Shown here piece after piece: positions 24,576 through 33,852 of a stretch of 64,000 nucleotides of DNA. The notes under the pieces were generated by a model that did no database searches, was not told the DNA's origin, and saw nothing but the letters and a program-made list of their open reading frames with translations. Both the position numbers and the translations under genes were made by a program. This DNA is from Rhodocyclales bacterium (GTDB lineage Bacteria > Pseudomonadota > Gammaproteobacteria > Burkholderiales > Rhodocyclaceae): NCBI GenBank assembly GCA_016183655.1, contig JACPEH010000012.1, forward strand, positions 1 to 64,000, given 5' to 3'. Positions within the stretch are counted from its first letter, which is position 1; every line of letters starts with the position of its first letter.

Positions 24576-27500
24576 TTACATGCTGCGCCGGTACTGCCCG
24601 CCGACTTCGTACAGCGCCGAGGTGATCTGGCCGAGCGAGCAGCAGCGCACCGCGTCGACCAGCACGGCGAAGACGTTGCCGTCCTCGATCACCGTCTGCC
24701 GCAGTTTCTCCAGCATGGCGCCGGACTGCGCCGCGTGGCGCTGCTGGAAGTCGCCCAAGCGCTTGATCTGCGACTGCTTCTCCTCGTCGGTCGAACGCGC
24801 CAGTTCGATCTCGACCTGGGCGTCGCCCTTCGGGTTGCGGAAGGTGTTCACGCCGATGATCGGGTACGAGCCGTCGTGCTTCTTGTGCTCGTAGTAGAGC
24901 GACTCCTCCTGAATCTTGCCGCGCTGGTAGCCGGTCTCCATCGCGCCGAGCACGCCGCCGCGCGCGGCGATCGCCTCGAACTCCTTCAACACCGCCTCTT
25001 CGACGAGGTCGGTCAGCTCGTCGAAGACGAAGGCGCCCTGGTTCGGGTTCTCGTTCTTGGCCACGCCCCACTCGCGGTTGATGATCAGCTGGATCGCCAT
25101 GGCGCGGCGCACCGACTCGTCGGTCGGCGTCGTGATCGCCTCGTCGTAGGCGTTGGTGTGCAACGAGTTGCAGTTGTCGTAGATGGCGATCAGCGCCTGC
25201 AGCGTGGTGCGGATGTCGTTGAAGTCCATCTCCTGCGCGTGCAGCGAGCGGCCCGAGGTCTGGATGTGGTACTTCAGCTTCTGGCTGCGTTCGTTGGCAC
25301 CGTACTTGTTCTTCATCGCCACCGCCCAGATGCGGCGGGCGACGCGGCCGATCACCGAGTATTCCGGGTCCATGCCGTTGGAGAAGAAGAAGGACAGGTT
25401 CGGCGCGAAGTCGTCGATGTGCATGCCGCGCGCCAGGTAGGCTTCGACGTAGGTGAAGCCGTTGGCCAGCGTGAAGGCCAGCTGCGAGATCGGGTTCGCA
25501 CCGGCCTCGGCGATGTGGTAGCCGGAGATCGACACCGAGTAGAAGTTCTGCACCTGGTGGTGCACGAAGAACTCCTGGATGTCGCCCATCATCTTCAGCG
25601 CGAACTCGGTCGAGAAGATGCAGGTGTTCTGGCCCTGGTCCTCCTTGAGGATGTCGGCCTGCACCGTGCCGCGCACCGACGAGAAAGTCCATTCGCGGAT
25701 CTTCTGCACCTCGTCCTCGGTCGGCTCGCGGCCGTTGTCGGCCTTGAACTTGGCGATCTGCTGGTCGATCGCGGTGTTGAAGAAGCAGGCGAGGATGATC
25801 GGCGCCGGGCCGTTGATCGTCATCGACACCGAGGTCGTCGGGTTGACGAGGTCGAAGCCGTCGTAGAGCACCTTCATGTCGTCGAGGGTGGCGATCGAGA
25901 CGCCGGAGTTGCCGATCTTGCCGTAGATGTCCGGGCGCTCGTCGGGGTCGCAGCCATACAGCGTGACCGAGTCGAAGGCGGTGGACAGGCGCTTGGCCGG
26001 CATGCCTTCGGAGACGCGCTTGAAGCGGCGGTTGGTGCGGAAGGCGTCGCCTTCGCCGGCGAACATCCGGGTCGGGTCCTCGTTCTCGCGCTTGAAGGCG
26101 AAGACGCCGGCGGTGTAGGGGAACGACCCGGGGACGTTCTCCTTCATCAGGAAACGCAGCACCTCGCCGTCGTCCTTGAAGGTCGGCAGCACCACCTTGC
26201 GGATCTTGGTCCCGGACAGCGACTCGCTGACCAGCTTGGTGCGGATCTCCTTGTCGCGGATCTTCACCACGTACTCGTCGCCGCTGTAGGCCTTGACCGT
26301 GTCCGGCCACATGTCGAGCAGCTTCTTCGCCTTCGCGTCAAGCTCGCCGTCCTTCCACGAGATCAGCTCGTCGAAGTCGCGCGCTTCCTTGCCGCAGCCT
26401 TCGAACAGTTTCTTCGCCGTGCGCAGCGCCTGCCGCTCGCGGGCTAGCGTCGCCTGCGTTTCGGTGTGCTGGTGGTAGCCGCGCACCGTCTCGGCGATCT
26501 CGGCCAGGTAGCGCACGCGCTGCGTCGGCACGATGGCGCGCGAGCCGGAGGAATGCCTGACGGTGACCAGCGGCAGCTTGCCCGAAGACAGCTTCAGGCC
26601 GAACTCGGAGAGCTTGGGCACCAGCGCCTGGTACAGCGCGGTGACGCCATCGTCGTTGAAGCGCGCCGCCTGCGTGCCGAACACCGGCATCTCGTCGGTC
26701 GGCGTGGTGAACAGCTCGCGGTTGCGCTGGTACTGCTTCCTGACGTCGCGCAGCGCGTCCTCGGCGCCCTTGCGGTCGAACTTGTTGATGGCGATGAAGT
26801 CGGCGAAGTCGAGCATGTCGATCTTCTCCAGCTGCGAGGCGGCGCCGAACTCGGGGGTCATGACGTAGAGCGAGGAATCGACGAAGGGCACGATGGCGGC
26901 GTTGCCCTGGCCGATGCCCGAGGTCTCGACGATGACCAGATCGAAGCCGGACAGCTTGCAGGCGGCGATCACTTCCGGCAGCGCGGCCGAGATTTCGGAA
27001 CCGGTGTCGCGCGTCGCCAGCGAACGCATGTAGATGTTCGGATGCTCGATCGCGTTCATGCGGATGCGGTCGCCGAGCAGCGCGCCGCCGGTGCGCTTGC
27101 GCGAGGGGTCGATGGAGACGATGGCAATCTTCAGCGTATCGTCCTGGTCGAGGCGGAAGCGGCGCACCAGTTCGTCGGTCAGCGAGGACTTGCCGGCGCC
27201 GCCGGTGCCGGTGATGCCGAGTACGGGGATTTCGGTCGCAGCCGCGGCGGCGAGAATTTCCTTCTTGACCTTGTCGTCGTAAACGCCGTTTTCCAGACCG
27301 GTGACGACCTGCGCCAGCAGCCGGCGCTCACCGGAGCGCAAGGACTCGATCACCTGGCCGGCGGCCGGCACGTTCGGCCCGAGGTCCACGTCGCACTGCG
27401 AGACGATGTCGTTGATCATGCCCTGCAGGCCCATCGCCTGGCCGTCTTCCGGCGAGTAGATGCGATTGACGCCGTAGGCGTGCAGCTCCTTGATCTCGGA

Positions 27501-27839
27501 CGGCACAATGACGCCGCCGCCGCCGCCGAAGACCTTGATGTTGCCGCCGCCGCCCGCCTTCAACAGGTCGATCATGTACTTGAAGAACTCGACGTGGCCG
27601 CCCTGGTAGGAGGTGATGGCGATGCCCTGCACGTCCTCCTGCAGCGCCGCGTTGACGATCTCCTGCACCGAGCGGTTGTGGCCGAGGTGGATCACTTCGG
27701 CGCCGGTCGACTGCAGGATGCGGCGCATGATGTTGATCGACGCGTCGTGGCCGTCGAAGAGCGAGGCGGCGGTGACGAAGCGCACCTTGTTCTTCGGCTT
27801 GTACGGCGAAATCTTCTTGGCGATGGAGAGGTCGGTCAC
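24576..27839 (-). CDS. icmF: fused isobutyryl-CoA mutase IcmF (B12-dependent acyl-CoA mutase)
   Basis: A 1087-residue fusion whose order and length are diagnostic of IcmF. An N-terminal B12-binding domain has DGHDAS (Asp29, His31) and the FGGGGG loop near 104-109. A MeaI-like G-protein chaperone domain has P-loop GTGGAGKS at 211-218. The large mutase domain runs from about 540 ([47 protein letters not shown]). IcmF interconverts isobutyryl- and n-butyryl-CoA and, in some species, isovaleryl- and pivalyl-CoA, using adenosylcobalamin. The start is GTG with GGAG upstream. The thioesterase gene precedes it by 63 bases and is probably cotranscribed. Confidence 0.95.
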   Translation of the reverse strand: MTDLSIAKKISPYKPKNKVRFVTAASLFDGHDASINIMRRILQSTGAEVIHLGHNRSVQEIVNAALQEDVQGIAITSYQGGHVEFFKYMIDLLKAGGGGNIKVFGGGGGVIVPSEIKELHAYGVNRIYSPEDGQAMGLQGMINDIVSQCDVDLGPNVPAAGQVIESLRSGERRLLAQVVTGLENGVYDDKVKKEILAAAAATEIPVLGITGTGGAGKSSLTDELVRRFRLDQDDTLKIAIVSIDPSRKRTGGALLGDRIRMNAIEHPNIYMRSLATRDTGSEISAALPEVIAACKLSGFDLVIVETSGIGQGNAAIVPFVDSSLYVMTPEFGAASQLEKIDMLDFADFIAINKFDRKGAEDALRDVRKQYQRNRELFTTPTDEMPVFGTQAARFNDDGVTALYQALVPKLSEFGLKLSSGKLPLVTVRHSSGSRAIVPTQRVRYLAEIAETVRGYHQHTETQATLARERQALRTAKKLFEGCGKEARDFDELISWKDGELDAKAKKLLDMWPDTVKAYSGDEYVVKIRDKEIRTKLVSESLSGTKIRKVVLPTFKDDGEVLRFLMKENVPGSFPYTAGVFAFKRENEDPTRMFAGEGDAFRTNRRFKRVSEGMPAKRLSTAFDSVTLYGCDPDERPDIYGKIGNSGVSIATLDDMKVLYDGFDLVNPTTSVSMTINGPAPIILACFFNTAIDQQIAKFKADNGREPTEDEVQKIREWTFSSVRGTVQADILKEDQGQNTCIFSTEFALKMMGDIQEFFVHHQVQNFYSVSISGYHIAEAGANPISQLAFTLANGFTYVEAYLARGMHIDDFAPNLSFFFSNGMDPEYSVIGRVARRIWAVAMKNKYGANERSQKLKYHIQTSGRSLHAQEMDFNDIRTTLQALIAIYDNCNSLHTNAYDEAITTPTDESVRRAMAIQLIINREWGVAKNENPNQGAFVFDELTDLVEEAVLKEFEAIAARGGVLGAMETGYQRGKIQEESLYYEHKKHDGSYPIIGVNTFRNPKGDAQVEIELARSTDEEKQSQIKRLGDFQQRHAAQSGAMLEKLRQTVIEDGNVFAVLVDAVRCCSLGQITSALYEVGGQYRRSM

Positions 27840-27902
27840 GGGGCGGCTCCGGGAATGAGGATGTCGGGAGGGAATGGCGGGGATGTCGGGAAGGGGCGCC
27901 GT

Positions 27903-28379
27903 TCAGGCGCCGAAGTTGTCGGGCATCTGCAGCGCGATCACTTCGCCGCGGGCGGTGGCGACGCCTTCGGCATAGACGGTGGCCTCGACCACCACCTTGC
28001 GGCCCTTGATCTCCTTGATGCGGCCGCGGATTTCCAGCTCGATGCCGAGCGGCGTCGGCTTCAGGTAGCTGACGTTCAAGGCGCCGGTAACGAAGCGCAG
28101 CACCGGCGCGCTGCCCATCTCGCGCCCTTCGGCGCGGTAGGTGGCGGCAGCGGCGGTGCCGGTGCCGTGGCAGTCGATCAGCGAGGCGAGCAGGCCGCCG
28201 TAGACGAAGCCGGGCACCGCGGTGTGGTAAGGCTGCGGCGTGTAGCGGGTGACCGTCTCCTCCGCGTTGTCCTCGGCCCAGTAGGTCTTGATGCGGTGGC
28301 CGTGCTCGTTGCTGCTGCCGCAGCCGTAGCAGTGCGAGAGGTTTTCCGGGTAGTAGTCCTGAAAGGCTTTCATGCGCAT
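27903..28379 (-). CDS. hotdog-fold acyl-CoA thioesterase (PaaI-like)
   Basis: A 158-residue single-domain hotdog protein. The segment HTAVPGFVYGGLLASLIDCHG matches the PaaI-type active-site helix region, with the conserved Gly-Gly and an Asp in the position of the general base. The N-terminus has CYGCGSSNEHG, often seen in thioesterases of this type. It would hydrolyse acyl- or aryl-CoA. The gene immediately precedes icmF and diverges from the AraC-type regulator gene. ATGs at 28379 and 28373 are both plausible; GGAG is four bases before the first. Confidence 0.85.
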   Translation of the reverse strand: MRMKAFQDYYPENLSHCYGCGSSNEHGHRIKTYWAEDNAEETVTRYTPQPYHTAVPGFVYGGLLASLIDCHGTGTAAAATYRAEGREMGSAPVLRFVTGALNVSYLKPTPLGIELEIRGRIKEIKGRKVVVEATVYAEGVATARGEVIALQMPDNFGA

Positions 28380-28493
28380 TCGTCTCCGTGGCCGGACCGT
28401 CCGCAGTAGACCAGCGGACAGGTACCTTGTTTCGATCGCACCATGCTACGCCCCGCCCCCGCACGCCTCCAGTGTAAAAAAAACCTGAAATCG

Positions 28494-28583
28494 TGCAAAT
28501 TACGCCAAAATGTCGGCATCGCCTCGCGCCGCTCCAGCATTGAACCATGGCAGATATCCACGGCAACATTGCAAATTACGCCA
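28494..28583. promoter_or_regulatory. 14-bp perfect direct repeats at the AraC-type gene start
   Basis: TGCAAATTACGCCA occurs at 28494-28507 and again at 28570-28583, exactly 76 bases apart (about seven helical turns). The first lies in the divergent gap between the thioesterase and AraC-type genes; the second overlaps codons 8-13 of the AraC-type gene. AraC-family proteins often bind direct repeats, so these are candidate operators. Confidence 0.55.
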
Positions 28584-29599
28584 CTCCGGGAAGCCCTCGC
28601 GGCACGGTCGCCCCGGCCTTCGTCCGCGGCATGCTCGCCGGCGCCCGCCACGCCGGGCACCGTCCGCAGGATCTGCTCGCCGCGGTCGGCATCGACCCCG
28701 GCTGTCTCGACGACGACAGCCGGCGCGTGCCGATCACCGACTACGCGGCGCTCTACAACCACCTCAACGCGATCCTCGACGACGAGGCCTTCGGTCTCTT
28801 CCCGACGCCGATGCGCGTCGGCTGCTTCGAATTCCTGTGCCGGGCGACGATCACCGCGCCGAACCTGGAGGAGGCGCTGCAGCGGACGATCCGCTTCCTG
28901 CGCGCGGTGCTGCCGGAGATGGCCGTCCGCGTGCACCGCGACGGCGACGCCGGCATCCTGGAGATCGCCGAACGGCAAGCGCTGACGGTCGACCGCCGCT
29001 TCGCCTACGAGTGGCTGCTGCGCCTGCTGCACGGGTTGTCGAGCTGGCTGGTCGGGCGCGGCATCGCGCTCGACGCGGTCGATTTCCCCTACCCGCGCCC
29101 GGCCCATGCCGACGACTACGCGCTGATCTACACCGCCAACAGCCGCTTCGACGCGCCCTGGCTCGCCGCGCGGATCGCCGGCAACCTGCTCGAATTGCCG
29201 GTGCGCCGCGACGAGGCGGCGCTGCAGCACTTCCTCGACGGCGCCCCGGGCAAGCTGACCATGCTCTACCGGCGCGACCGCGAGGTGGTGCAGCGCGTGC
29301 GCGACCACCTGCGCAACGCGCTGCCGGAGTTGCCGGAACTGCCGCAGGCCGCCGCCGCGCTGCGCATGACGCCGCGCACGCTGAACCGGCGGCTGGAAGA
29401 CGAGGGCTCCAGCTTCCGGGCGATCAAGGACGCGCTGCGCCGCGACATCGCGCTCGCCCGCATCACCAAGACCGCCCAGCCGGTCGCCGCGATCGCCGCC
29501 GAGCTGGGATTTTCCGAGCCGTCCGCGTTCTTCCGCGCCTTCGTCGGCTGGACCGGACTGTCGCCGAGCGCCTATCGCCGGCGCCTGCGCGGGGGATGA
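28547..29599 (+). CDS. AraC family transcriptional regulator
   Basis: A 350-residue regulator. The N-terminal part (about 20-200) resembles the arabinose-binding-like ligand domain of the OruR/ArgR-like group (MLAGARHAGHRPQDLLAAVG). The C-terminal AraC helix-turn-helix pair (about 265-345) has RMTPRTLNRRLEDEGSSFRA and the conserved IAAELGFSEPSAFFRAFVGWTGLSP. It diverges from the thioesterase-icmF genes and is the natural candidate to control them. The first 20 codons overlap a direct-repeat element and are poorly conserved in type, so the true start could be slightly downstream. Confidence 0.88.
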   Translation: MADIHGNIANYATPGSPRGTVAPAFVRGMLAGARHAGHRPQDLLAAVGIDPGCLDDDSRRVPITDYAALYNHLNAILDDEAFGLFPTPMRVGCFEFLCRATITAPNLEEALQRTIRFLRAVLPEMAVRVHRDGDAGILEIAERQALTVDRRFAYEWLLRLLHGLSSWLVGRGIALDAVDFPYPRPAHADDYALIYTANSRFDAPWLAARIAGNLLELPVRRDEAALQHFLDGAPGKLTMLYRRDREVVQRVRDHLRNALPELPELPQAAAALRMTPRTLNRRLEDEGSSFRAIKDALRRDIALARITKTAQPVAAIAAELGFSEPSAFFRAFVGWTGLSPSAYRRRLRGG

Positions 29600-29639
29600 G
29601 CCGGCCTTCTCGGCCGATTACGCGGGCGAAAAATAGTGC

Positions 29640-29668
29640 TTGTGCTTCCGACAACAAGTCCGCATACT
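29640..29668 (+). promoter_or_regulatory. candidate promoter of the cold-shock gene
   Basis: TTGTGC (29640-29645) and CATACT (29663-29668) are spaced by 17 bases. They would give a 5' leader of about 140 bases before the cold-shock start at 29818; long leaders are usual for cspA-type mRNAs. A good AAGGAAG ribosome binding site lies before the ATG. Confidence 0.5.
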
Positions 29669-29817
29669 GCGGGCCACGGGTTTTATCAAGCAGTGCAACA
29701 GCGGCTCAACGCCGTGCCTCGTTTCAGCGGTACTCCAGTTTGGCAGCTCATCCGTCTTGATTCTCGTAGTCCCGGACCAACGTCCGAATTTTTATTTGTT
29801 TTAAGGAAGCTATCAAA

Positions 29818-30024
29818 ATGGCAAACGGTACCGTCAAGTGGTTCAACGACGCTAAAGGTTTTGGTTTCATCACCCCGGCTGACGGCGGCGAAGATCTGTT
29901 CGCTCACTTCTCCGCGATTCAGGGCAACGGCTTCAAGTCGCTGCAGGAAAACCAGAAGGTGACCTTCGATGTCGTCACCGGCCCGAAGGGCAAGCAAGCC
30001 GCCAACATCCGCCCGGCCGAATAA
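29818..30024 (+). CDS. cold-shock protein, CspA family
   Basis: A 68-residue single cold-shock domain: [18 protein letters not shown] holds RNP1 (KGFGFI) and DLFAHFS is RNP2. These aromatic faces bind single-stranded nucleic acids and melt RNA structure. Length and sequence are entirely typical. Base composition is less GC-rich than neighbouring genes, as often seen for highly expressed csp genes. It is monocistronic, with its own leader and a strong terminator. Confidence 0.97.
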   Translation: MANGTVKWFNDAKGFGFITPADGGEDLFAHFSAIQGNGFKSLQENQKVTFDVVTGPKGKQAANIRPAE

Positions 30025-30048
30025 GCCGCGCACTGGCGCACCACGAAG

Positions 30049-30074
30049 AGCCCGGGACATCCCGGGCTTTTTTG
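30049..30074 (+). terminator. rho-independent terminator of the cold-shock gene
   Basis: The stem AGCCCGGG/CCCGGGCT with loop ACAT is followed by a run of T. It lies 24 bases past the cold-shock stop. Confidence 0.92.
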
Positions 30075-30124
30075 TTTTCTGCGGCTGCTAAACTCGGGAG
30101 AGAGGAATTTCCCGGGGACCCATC

Positions 30125-30742
30125 ATGAACAGCCACGACCACCACGCAGCCCCTGCCGCCGACGATATCGGCATTCCGCGGCGCGACGCCTTCGATCCGG
30201 CCGCCTTTGAACGGGCGATCGGCGACCTCCTCGCCGCCTGCGGCATCGCCCCCGACACCACGCACATGGGGCGCACCGCGCAACGCGTGCGCGAGCTGTG
30301 GCAGAAACGCCTGCTCGGCGGCTACGATCTCGACCCGGCCGCCGCGCTCGGCGAGGGTTTCGCCGACCCGCGCACGGACATGGTGGTAATCCGCGGCATC
30401 GCCGTCCATGGCGTCTGCCCGCACCACCTCGTTCCCTTCCGCGGCGTCGCCCACGTCGCCTACGTTCCCGGCGGCCGCCTGCACGGCTTCGGCCGCATCG
30501 CGCGGATGGTCGATGCGATCGGCCACCGCTTCACCTATCAGGAATGGATGACCCGCGACATCGCCGACGCGCTGGTCCGCCACGGCCACGCCGCCGGCGC
30601 CGCCTGCGTCGTCGAGGCCGAACAGCTATGCCTGCTGCTCGGCGAGGACCGGCGCGGCGACGAACGGGTGGTGACGCAAGCCTTCGCCGGTGCCTTCAGC
30701 GATTCAGCGCAGTTGCGCAACGAGTTCCTGCAGACGCTCTAG
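30125..30742 (+). CDS. GTP cyclohydrolase I family protein, atypical active site
   Basis: A 205-residue protein aligning with FolE, which converts GTP to dihydroneopterin triphosphate. Zinc ligands appear kept: CPHH (Cys and second His at about residues 99-102) and a later Cys in EQLCLLLGED. Key departures are CEHH to CPHH, GLSK to GFGR, and replacement of the substrate-binding Arg that normally sits four residues after the second zinc Cys (CxxxR becomes CLLLG). The order of blocks (HVAYVPGGRLHG, YQEWMTRDIADAL, VTQAFAGAF, LRNEFL) is otherwise FolE-like. It may be a diverged paralogue with changed activity. Its TAG stop falls inside the terminal repeat of the element at 30739-30994. Confidence 0.75.
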   Translation: MNSHDHHAAPAADDIGIPRRDAFDPAAFERAIGDLLAACGIAPDTTHMGRTAQRVRELWQKRLLGGYDLDPAAALGEGFADPRTDMVVIRGIAVHGVCPHHLVPFRGVAHVAYVPGGRLHGFGRIARMVDAIGHRFTYQEWMTRDIADALVRHGHAAGAACVVEAEQLCLLLGEDRRGDERVVTQAFAGAFSDSAQLRNEFLQTL

Positions 30743-30994
30743 TAGTCAGTCGACTCGAATCCGGTTGATGTAACCCCCGCCATTCCGGGCTTGACCCGGA
30801 ATCCAGGTGGTAGGCTCGTACATTGGCAGGGCAAGTGTTTGCGGGTTTTTCCTGGATTCCGGCGCGGGCGTAGCCCGGCCTGCCTTGAGCTTGCCGAAGC
30901 CTGCCCTGAGCTTGCCGAAGCCTGCCCTGAGCTTGTCGAAAGGGGGGCCGGAATGACGAACCTATCCATCCGTTCCAACATGACTGACTACTAG
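30739..30994. mobile_element. 256-bp MITE-like element with 13-bp terminal inverted repeats
   Basis: CTAGTAGTCAGTC at 30739-30751 is perfectly inverted at 30982-30994. Further in, both ends hold a related CATTCCGG segment, so the inverted similarity extends imperfectly inward. Inside are ATTCCGGG/CCCGGAAT (30782-30802) and three 21-bp tandem units from 30879 to 30941 (CCTGCCCTGAGCTTGCCGAAG type). No open frame of note is present. The outer CTAG could be a target duplication. It accounts for the whole 281-base gap between folE-like and the PilZ gene. Confidence 0.65.
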
Positions 30995-31023
30995 GCGATA
31001 CGCCACGGGCGGAGTGGGGAAGG

Positions 31024-31932
31024 TCAGCGGTTGTAGTTGAGCAGGCCGGCCTTGAGTTCGAGCAGGTCGAGCGGCTCGAAGCGTACCAGCCGTCCGTCCC
31101 GGAGCAGGCCTTCGAGGCGGATCACGCAGGTCTCGGAAGAACGGCGGATGACGATGCCCTTGATCGTATAGTGGCGCTCGCCGTCGCCGAGGTCGATGTC
31201 GAGCGTGATGCCGTCGCCGGCCGTCATCTCGGGCAGGGCGGTTTCGCGGTCGCGGACGCGGATGCGGATCGCTTCGTCGGACATGTCGACGATCGTGCAC
31301 GGCCCGCTCAGGCGGCCGCCGGCGACCGAGACCATCACCGGCGCACAGGTCTTCGCGCGCGCCTTGCGCCGCTGGTCGGTGACGGCAAGGGTATTCCACT
31401 CCGGCGTCAGCAGGATCATTTTCGACTGCGCGTAAGGCCCGTCGCTGAGCAGGACCTGCTTGACCACTTCGGTATCGACTGTCGACACGCCCTTGGCGCC
31501 GGCGTTGGAAACGAGGGAAATGTAATTGCCCTTGTTGAACTGGCGGCCGCGGCCGATCAGCGCCCGCCGGAAGTAGTCGAGCGTCATCTCCAGATCGGAG
31601 GTATCCGGCACCAGCAACTGGAACAGGCGGAGGTCGCCGATCGGCGTCAGCTCGCCGCCGTCGCGGGTACGAAACGCCGTCGGATAGCCGCGGGCATCGC
31701 GCTCGATGGCTTCGCTGGAATAGGCAAAGCTGCCGTTCAGGCAGTAGGCGACAACCAGCGTATCGAAAACGATTTCTTTCTTGAACTCGGGGTAGTAGCG
31801 CAGCTTCTTGCCGATCGGGAAGAATTCGATCAGCGTCTTCAACTGCTCGACATCGACCGTCCTGGCCGGCGAGGCCGCTGCCGGTTGCCGTTCCGCATCC
31901 GCACCAAAACTGCCCAGCAATGATTTCAGCAC
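31024..31932 (-). CDS. PilZ domain protein with unassigned N-terminal domain
   Basis: A 302-residue cytoplasmic protein. The C-terminal PilZ domain (about 185-295) shows the c-di-GMP-binding pattern RRKAR at 188-192 and DMSDEA near 216, close to the canonical RxxxR...D/NxSxxG; the final Gly is replaced by Ala. The N-terminal region (about 27-180) is a soluble domain I cannot assign. A c-di-GMP-responsive role, perhaps in motility, is likely from the family. It follows glmS by 85 bases on the same strand. Confidence 0.8.
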   Translation of the reverse strand: MLKSLLGSFGADAERQPAAASPARTVDVEQLKTLIEFFPIGKKLRYYPEFKKEIVFDTLVVAYCLNGSFAYSSEAIERDARGYPTAFRTRDGGELTPIGDLRLFQLLVPDTSDLEMTLDYFRRALIGRGRQFNKGNYISLVSNAGAKGVSTVDTEVVKQVLLSDGPYAQSKMILLTPEWNTLAVTDQRRKARAKTCAPVMVSVAGGRLSGPCTIVDMSDEAIRIRVRDRETALPEMTAGDGITLDIDLGDGERHYTIKGIVIRRSSETCVIRLEGLLRDGRLVRFEPLDLLELKAGLLNYNR

Positions 31933-32017
31933 TACCCGTCTCCCCGCCCGCCGTTGCGGCCCCCGGCACCCTGCAAGGATTTTCCGGAAGCCTTCCGCAC
32001 ACCTGATAGCGGGCAGG

Positions 32018-33844
32018 TTACTCCACCGTCACCGACTTCGCCAGATTGCGCGGCTTGTCCACGTCGGTGCCCTTGACCAGCGCGACGTGGTAGGACAGCA
32101 GCTGCAGCGGCACGACGTGCAACAGCGCCGACAGCGCGCCGTAGTGTTCGGGCAGGCGCAGCACGTGGACGCCCTCGGAGTCGGCGATCTCGGAATCGGC
32201 ATCGGCGAAGACGAACAGCTCGCCGCCGCGCGCACGCACTTCCTGCAGGTTCGACTTGAGCTTTTCCAGCAGCGCGTCGTTCGGCGCCACGGCGATCACC
32301 GGCATGTCCTTGTCCACCAGCGCCAGCGGGCCGTGCTTCAGTTCCCCGGCCGGGTAGGCCTCGGCGTGGATGTAGGAAATCTCCTTGAGCTTCAAGGCGC
32401 CTTCGAGGGCAATCGGGTAATGCCGGCCGCGGCCGAGGAACAGCGCATGCTGCTTGCTGCCGAACTGCTGCGCCCACAGCTTGATCTCGGGTTCCAGCGC
32501 CAGCACGCGCTGCACGGCAGCCGGGACGTGGCGCAACGCCTTCATTTCGCGCGCCTCGGTGGCGGCGTCGAGCCGTCCGCGCAGCTTGGCCAGCACCAGC
32601 GTCAGCAGGTAGAGCGCCGCCAGCTGGGTGGTAAACGCCTTGGTCGAGGCGACGCCGATCTCGGGGCCGGCGCGGGTGATGAAGCGCAGCGCCGTCTCGC
32701 GCACCAGCGACGATTCCGGCACGTTGCAGATCGCCAGCGTGCGGGTCATGCCGAGGGACTTGGCGAACTGCAGCGCGGCCAGCGTGTCGGCGGTTTCGCC
32801 CGACTGCGAGATGGTGACGACCAGCGTCGCCGGGTCGGGGACGCTGTCGCGGTAGCGGTATTCGCTGGCGATCTCGACCGAACACGGGATGCCGGCGATT
32901 CCTTCCAGCCAGTAGCGGGCGACCAGTCCGGCATGCCAGCTGGTGCCGCAGGCGAGGATCAGCACCTGCCGGATGTCTTGCAGCACGCCTTCGGCGGCGG
33001 CGCCGAACAGTCCGGGCTGCAGGCTTTTCGCGGCGCCGACCATCTCCAGTGTGTTGGCCAGTGCGTCCGGCTGCTCGAAGATTTCCTTCTGCATGTAGTG
33101 GTCGTAGGTGCCCAGCTCGACGGCGTCGGCGGAGAGCTGCGACTCGACCACGGCGCGCTCGACCGGCGTGCCGTCGACGCGGGCGATGCGCACGCCGTCG
33201 CGGCGGAGCTCGGCGCAGTCGCCGTTGTCGAGGTAGACCATGCGCCGCGTCACCTGCAACAGTGCCGAGGCGTCCGACGCCGCATAGTGGCCGTCGTCCG
33301 CCAGACCGAGCAGCAGCGGCGAGCCTTCGCGGGCGACGACGACGCAACTCGGATCGTCCTCGCGCATCACCGCCAGCGCATAGGCCCCCTGCAGTTCGGC
33401 AAGTGCGGCGCGCACGGCGGGGAACAGTTCCGGAATCGTGCGCAGCTTCTTCTCGACCAGATGGGCGACGACCTCGGTGTCGGTGTCCGAGGTAAACACG
33501 TAACCGTCGGCCTTGAGCTGCTCGCGCAGGGCTTCGTGGTTTTCGATGATGCCGTTGTGCACCACCGCCAGGCCGCCGGAGATGTGCGGGTGCGCGTTGC
33601 GCTCGGAGGGGACGCCGTGCGTCGCCCAGCGGGTGTGGGCGATGCCGGTGAGGCCGGCGGTCTGCATCGCCTCGGCCTGTGCCGACAATTCGGCGACGCG
33701 GCCGACGGCGCGCAGCCGGTGCAGGCCGCCGTTGAGCACGGCCAGACCGGCCGAGTCGTAACCGCGGTATTCGAGCTTCTTCAGGCCTTCAAGGAGGACG
33801 GGAACGACGTTGCGGTCAGCGACCGCGGCAACGATGCCACACAT
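32018..33844 (-). CDS. glmS: glutamine-fructose-6-phosphate aminotransferase (isomerising)
   Basis: A 608-residue enzyme making glucosamine-6-phosphate from fructose-6-phosphate and glutamine, the first step to UDP-GlcNAc. The N-terminal glutaminase domain starts MCGIVAAV with the catalytic Cys2, then [13 protein letters not shown]. Two SIS domains follow ([31 protein letters not shown]), and the C-terminus ends [12 protein letters not shown] as in nearly all GlmS proteins. The gene is eight bases after glmU, the usual glmU-glmS operon. No glmS ribozyme is expected or seen. Confidence 0.98.
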   Translation of the reverse strand: MCGIVAAVADRNVVPVLLEGLKKLEYRGYDSAGLAVLNGGLHRLRAVGRVAELSAQAEAMQTAGLTGIAHTRWATHGVPSERNAHPHISGGLAVVHNGIIENHEALREQLKADGYVFTSDTDTEVVAHLVEKKLRTIPELFPAVRAALAELQGAYALAVMREDDPSCVVVAREGSPLLLGLADDGHYAASDASALLQVTRRMVYLDNGDCAELRRDGVRIARVDGTPVERAVVESQLSADAVELGTYDHYMQKEIFEQPDALANTLEMVGAAKSLQPGLFGAAAEGVLQDIRQVLILACGTSWHAGLVARYWLEGIAGIPCSVEIASEYRYRDSVPDPATLVVTISQSGETADTLAALQFAKSLGMTRTLAICNVPESSLVRETALRFITRAGPEIGVASTKAFTTQLAALYLLTLVLAKLRGRLDAATEAREMKALRHVPAAVQRVLALEPEIKLWAQQFGSKQHALFLGRGRHYPIALEGALKLKEISYIHAEAYPAGELKHGPLALVDKDMPVIAVAPNDALLEKLKSNLQEVRARGGELFVFADADSEIADSEGVHVLRLPEHYGALSALLHVVPLQLLSYHVALVKGTDVDKPRNLAKSVTVE

Positions 33845-33852
33845 GGATCAGC

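Noticed and set aside
30879-30941. Three 21-bp units as a possible CRISPR array
   Set aside because: The units are directly adjacent with no spacers, and no cas genes are present.
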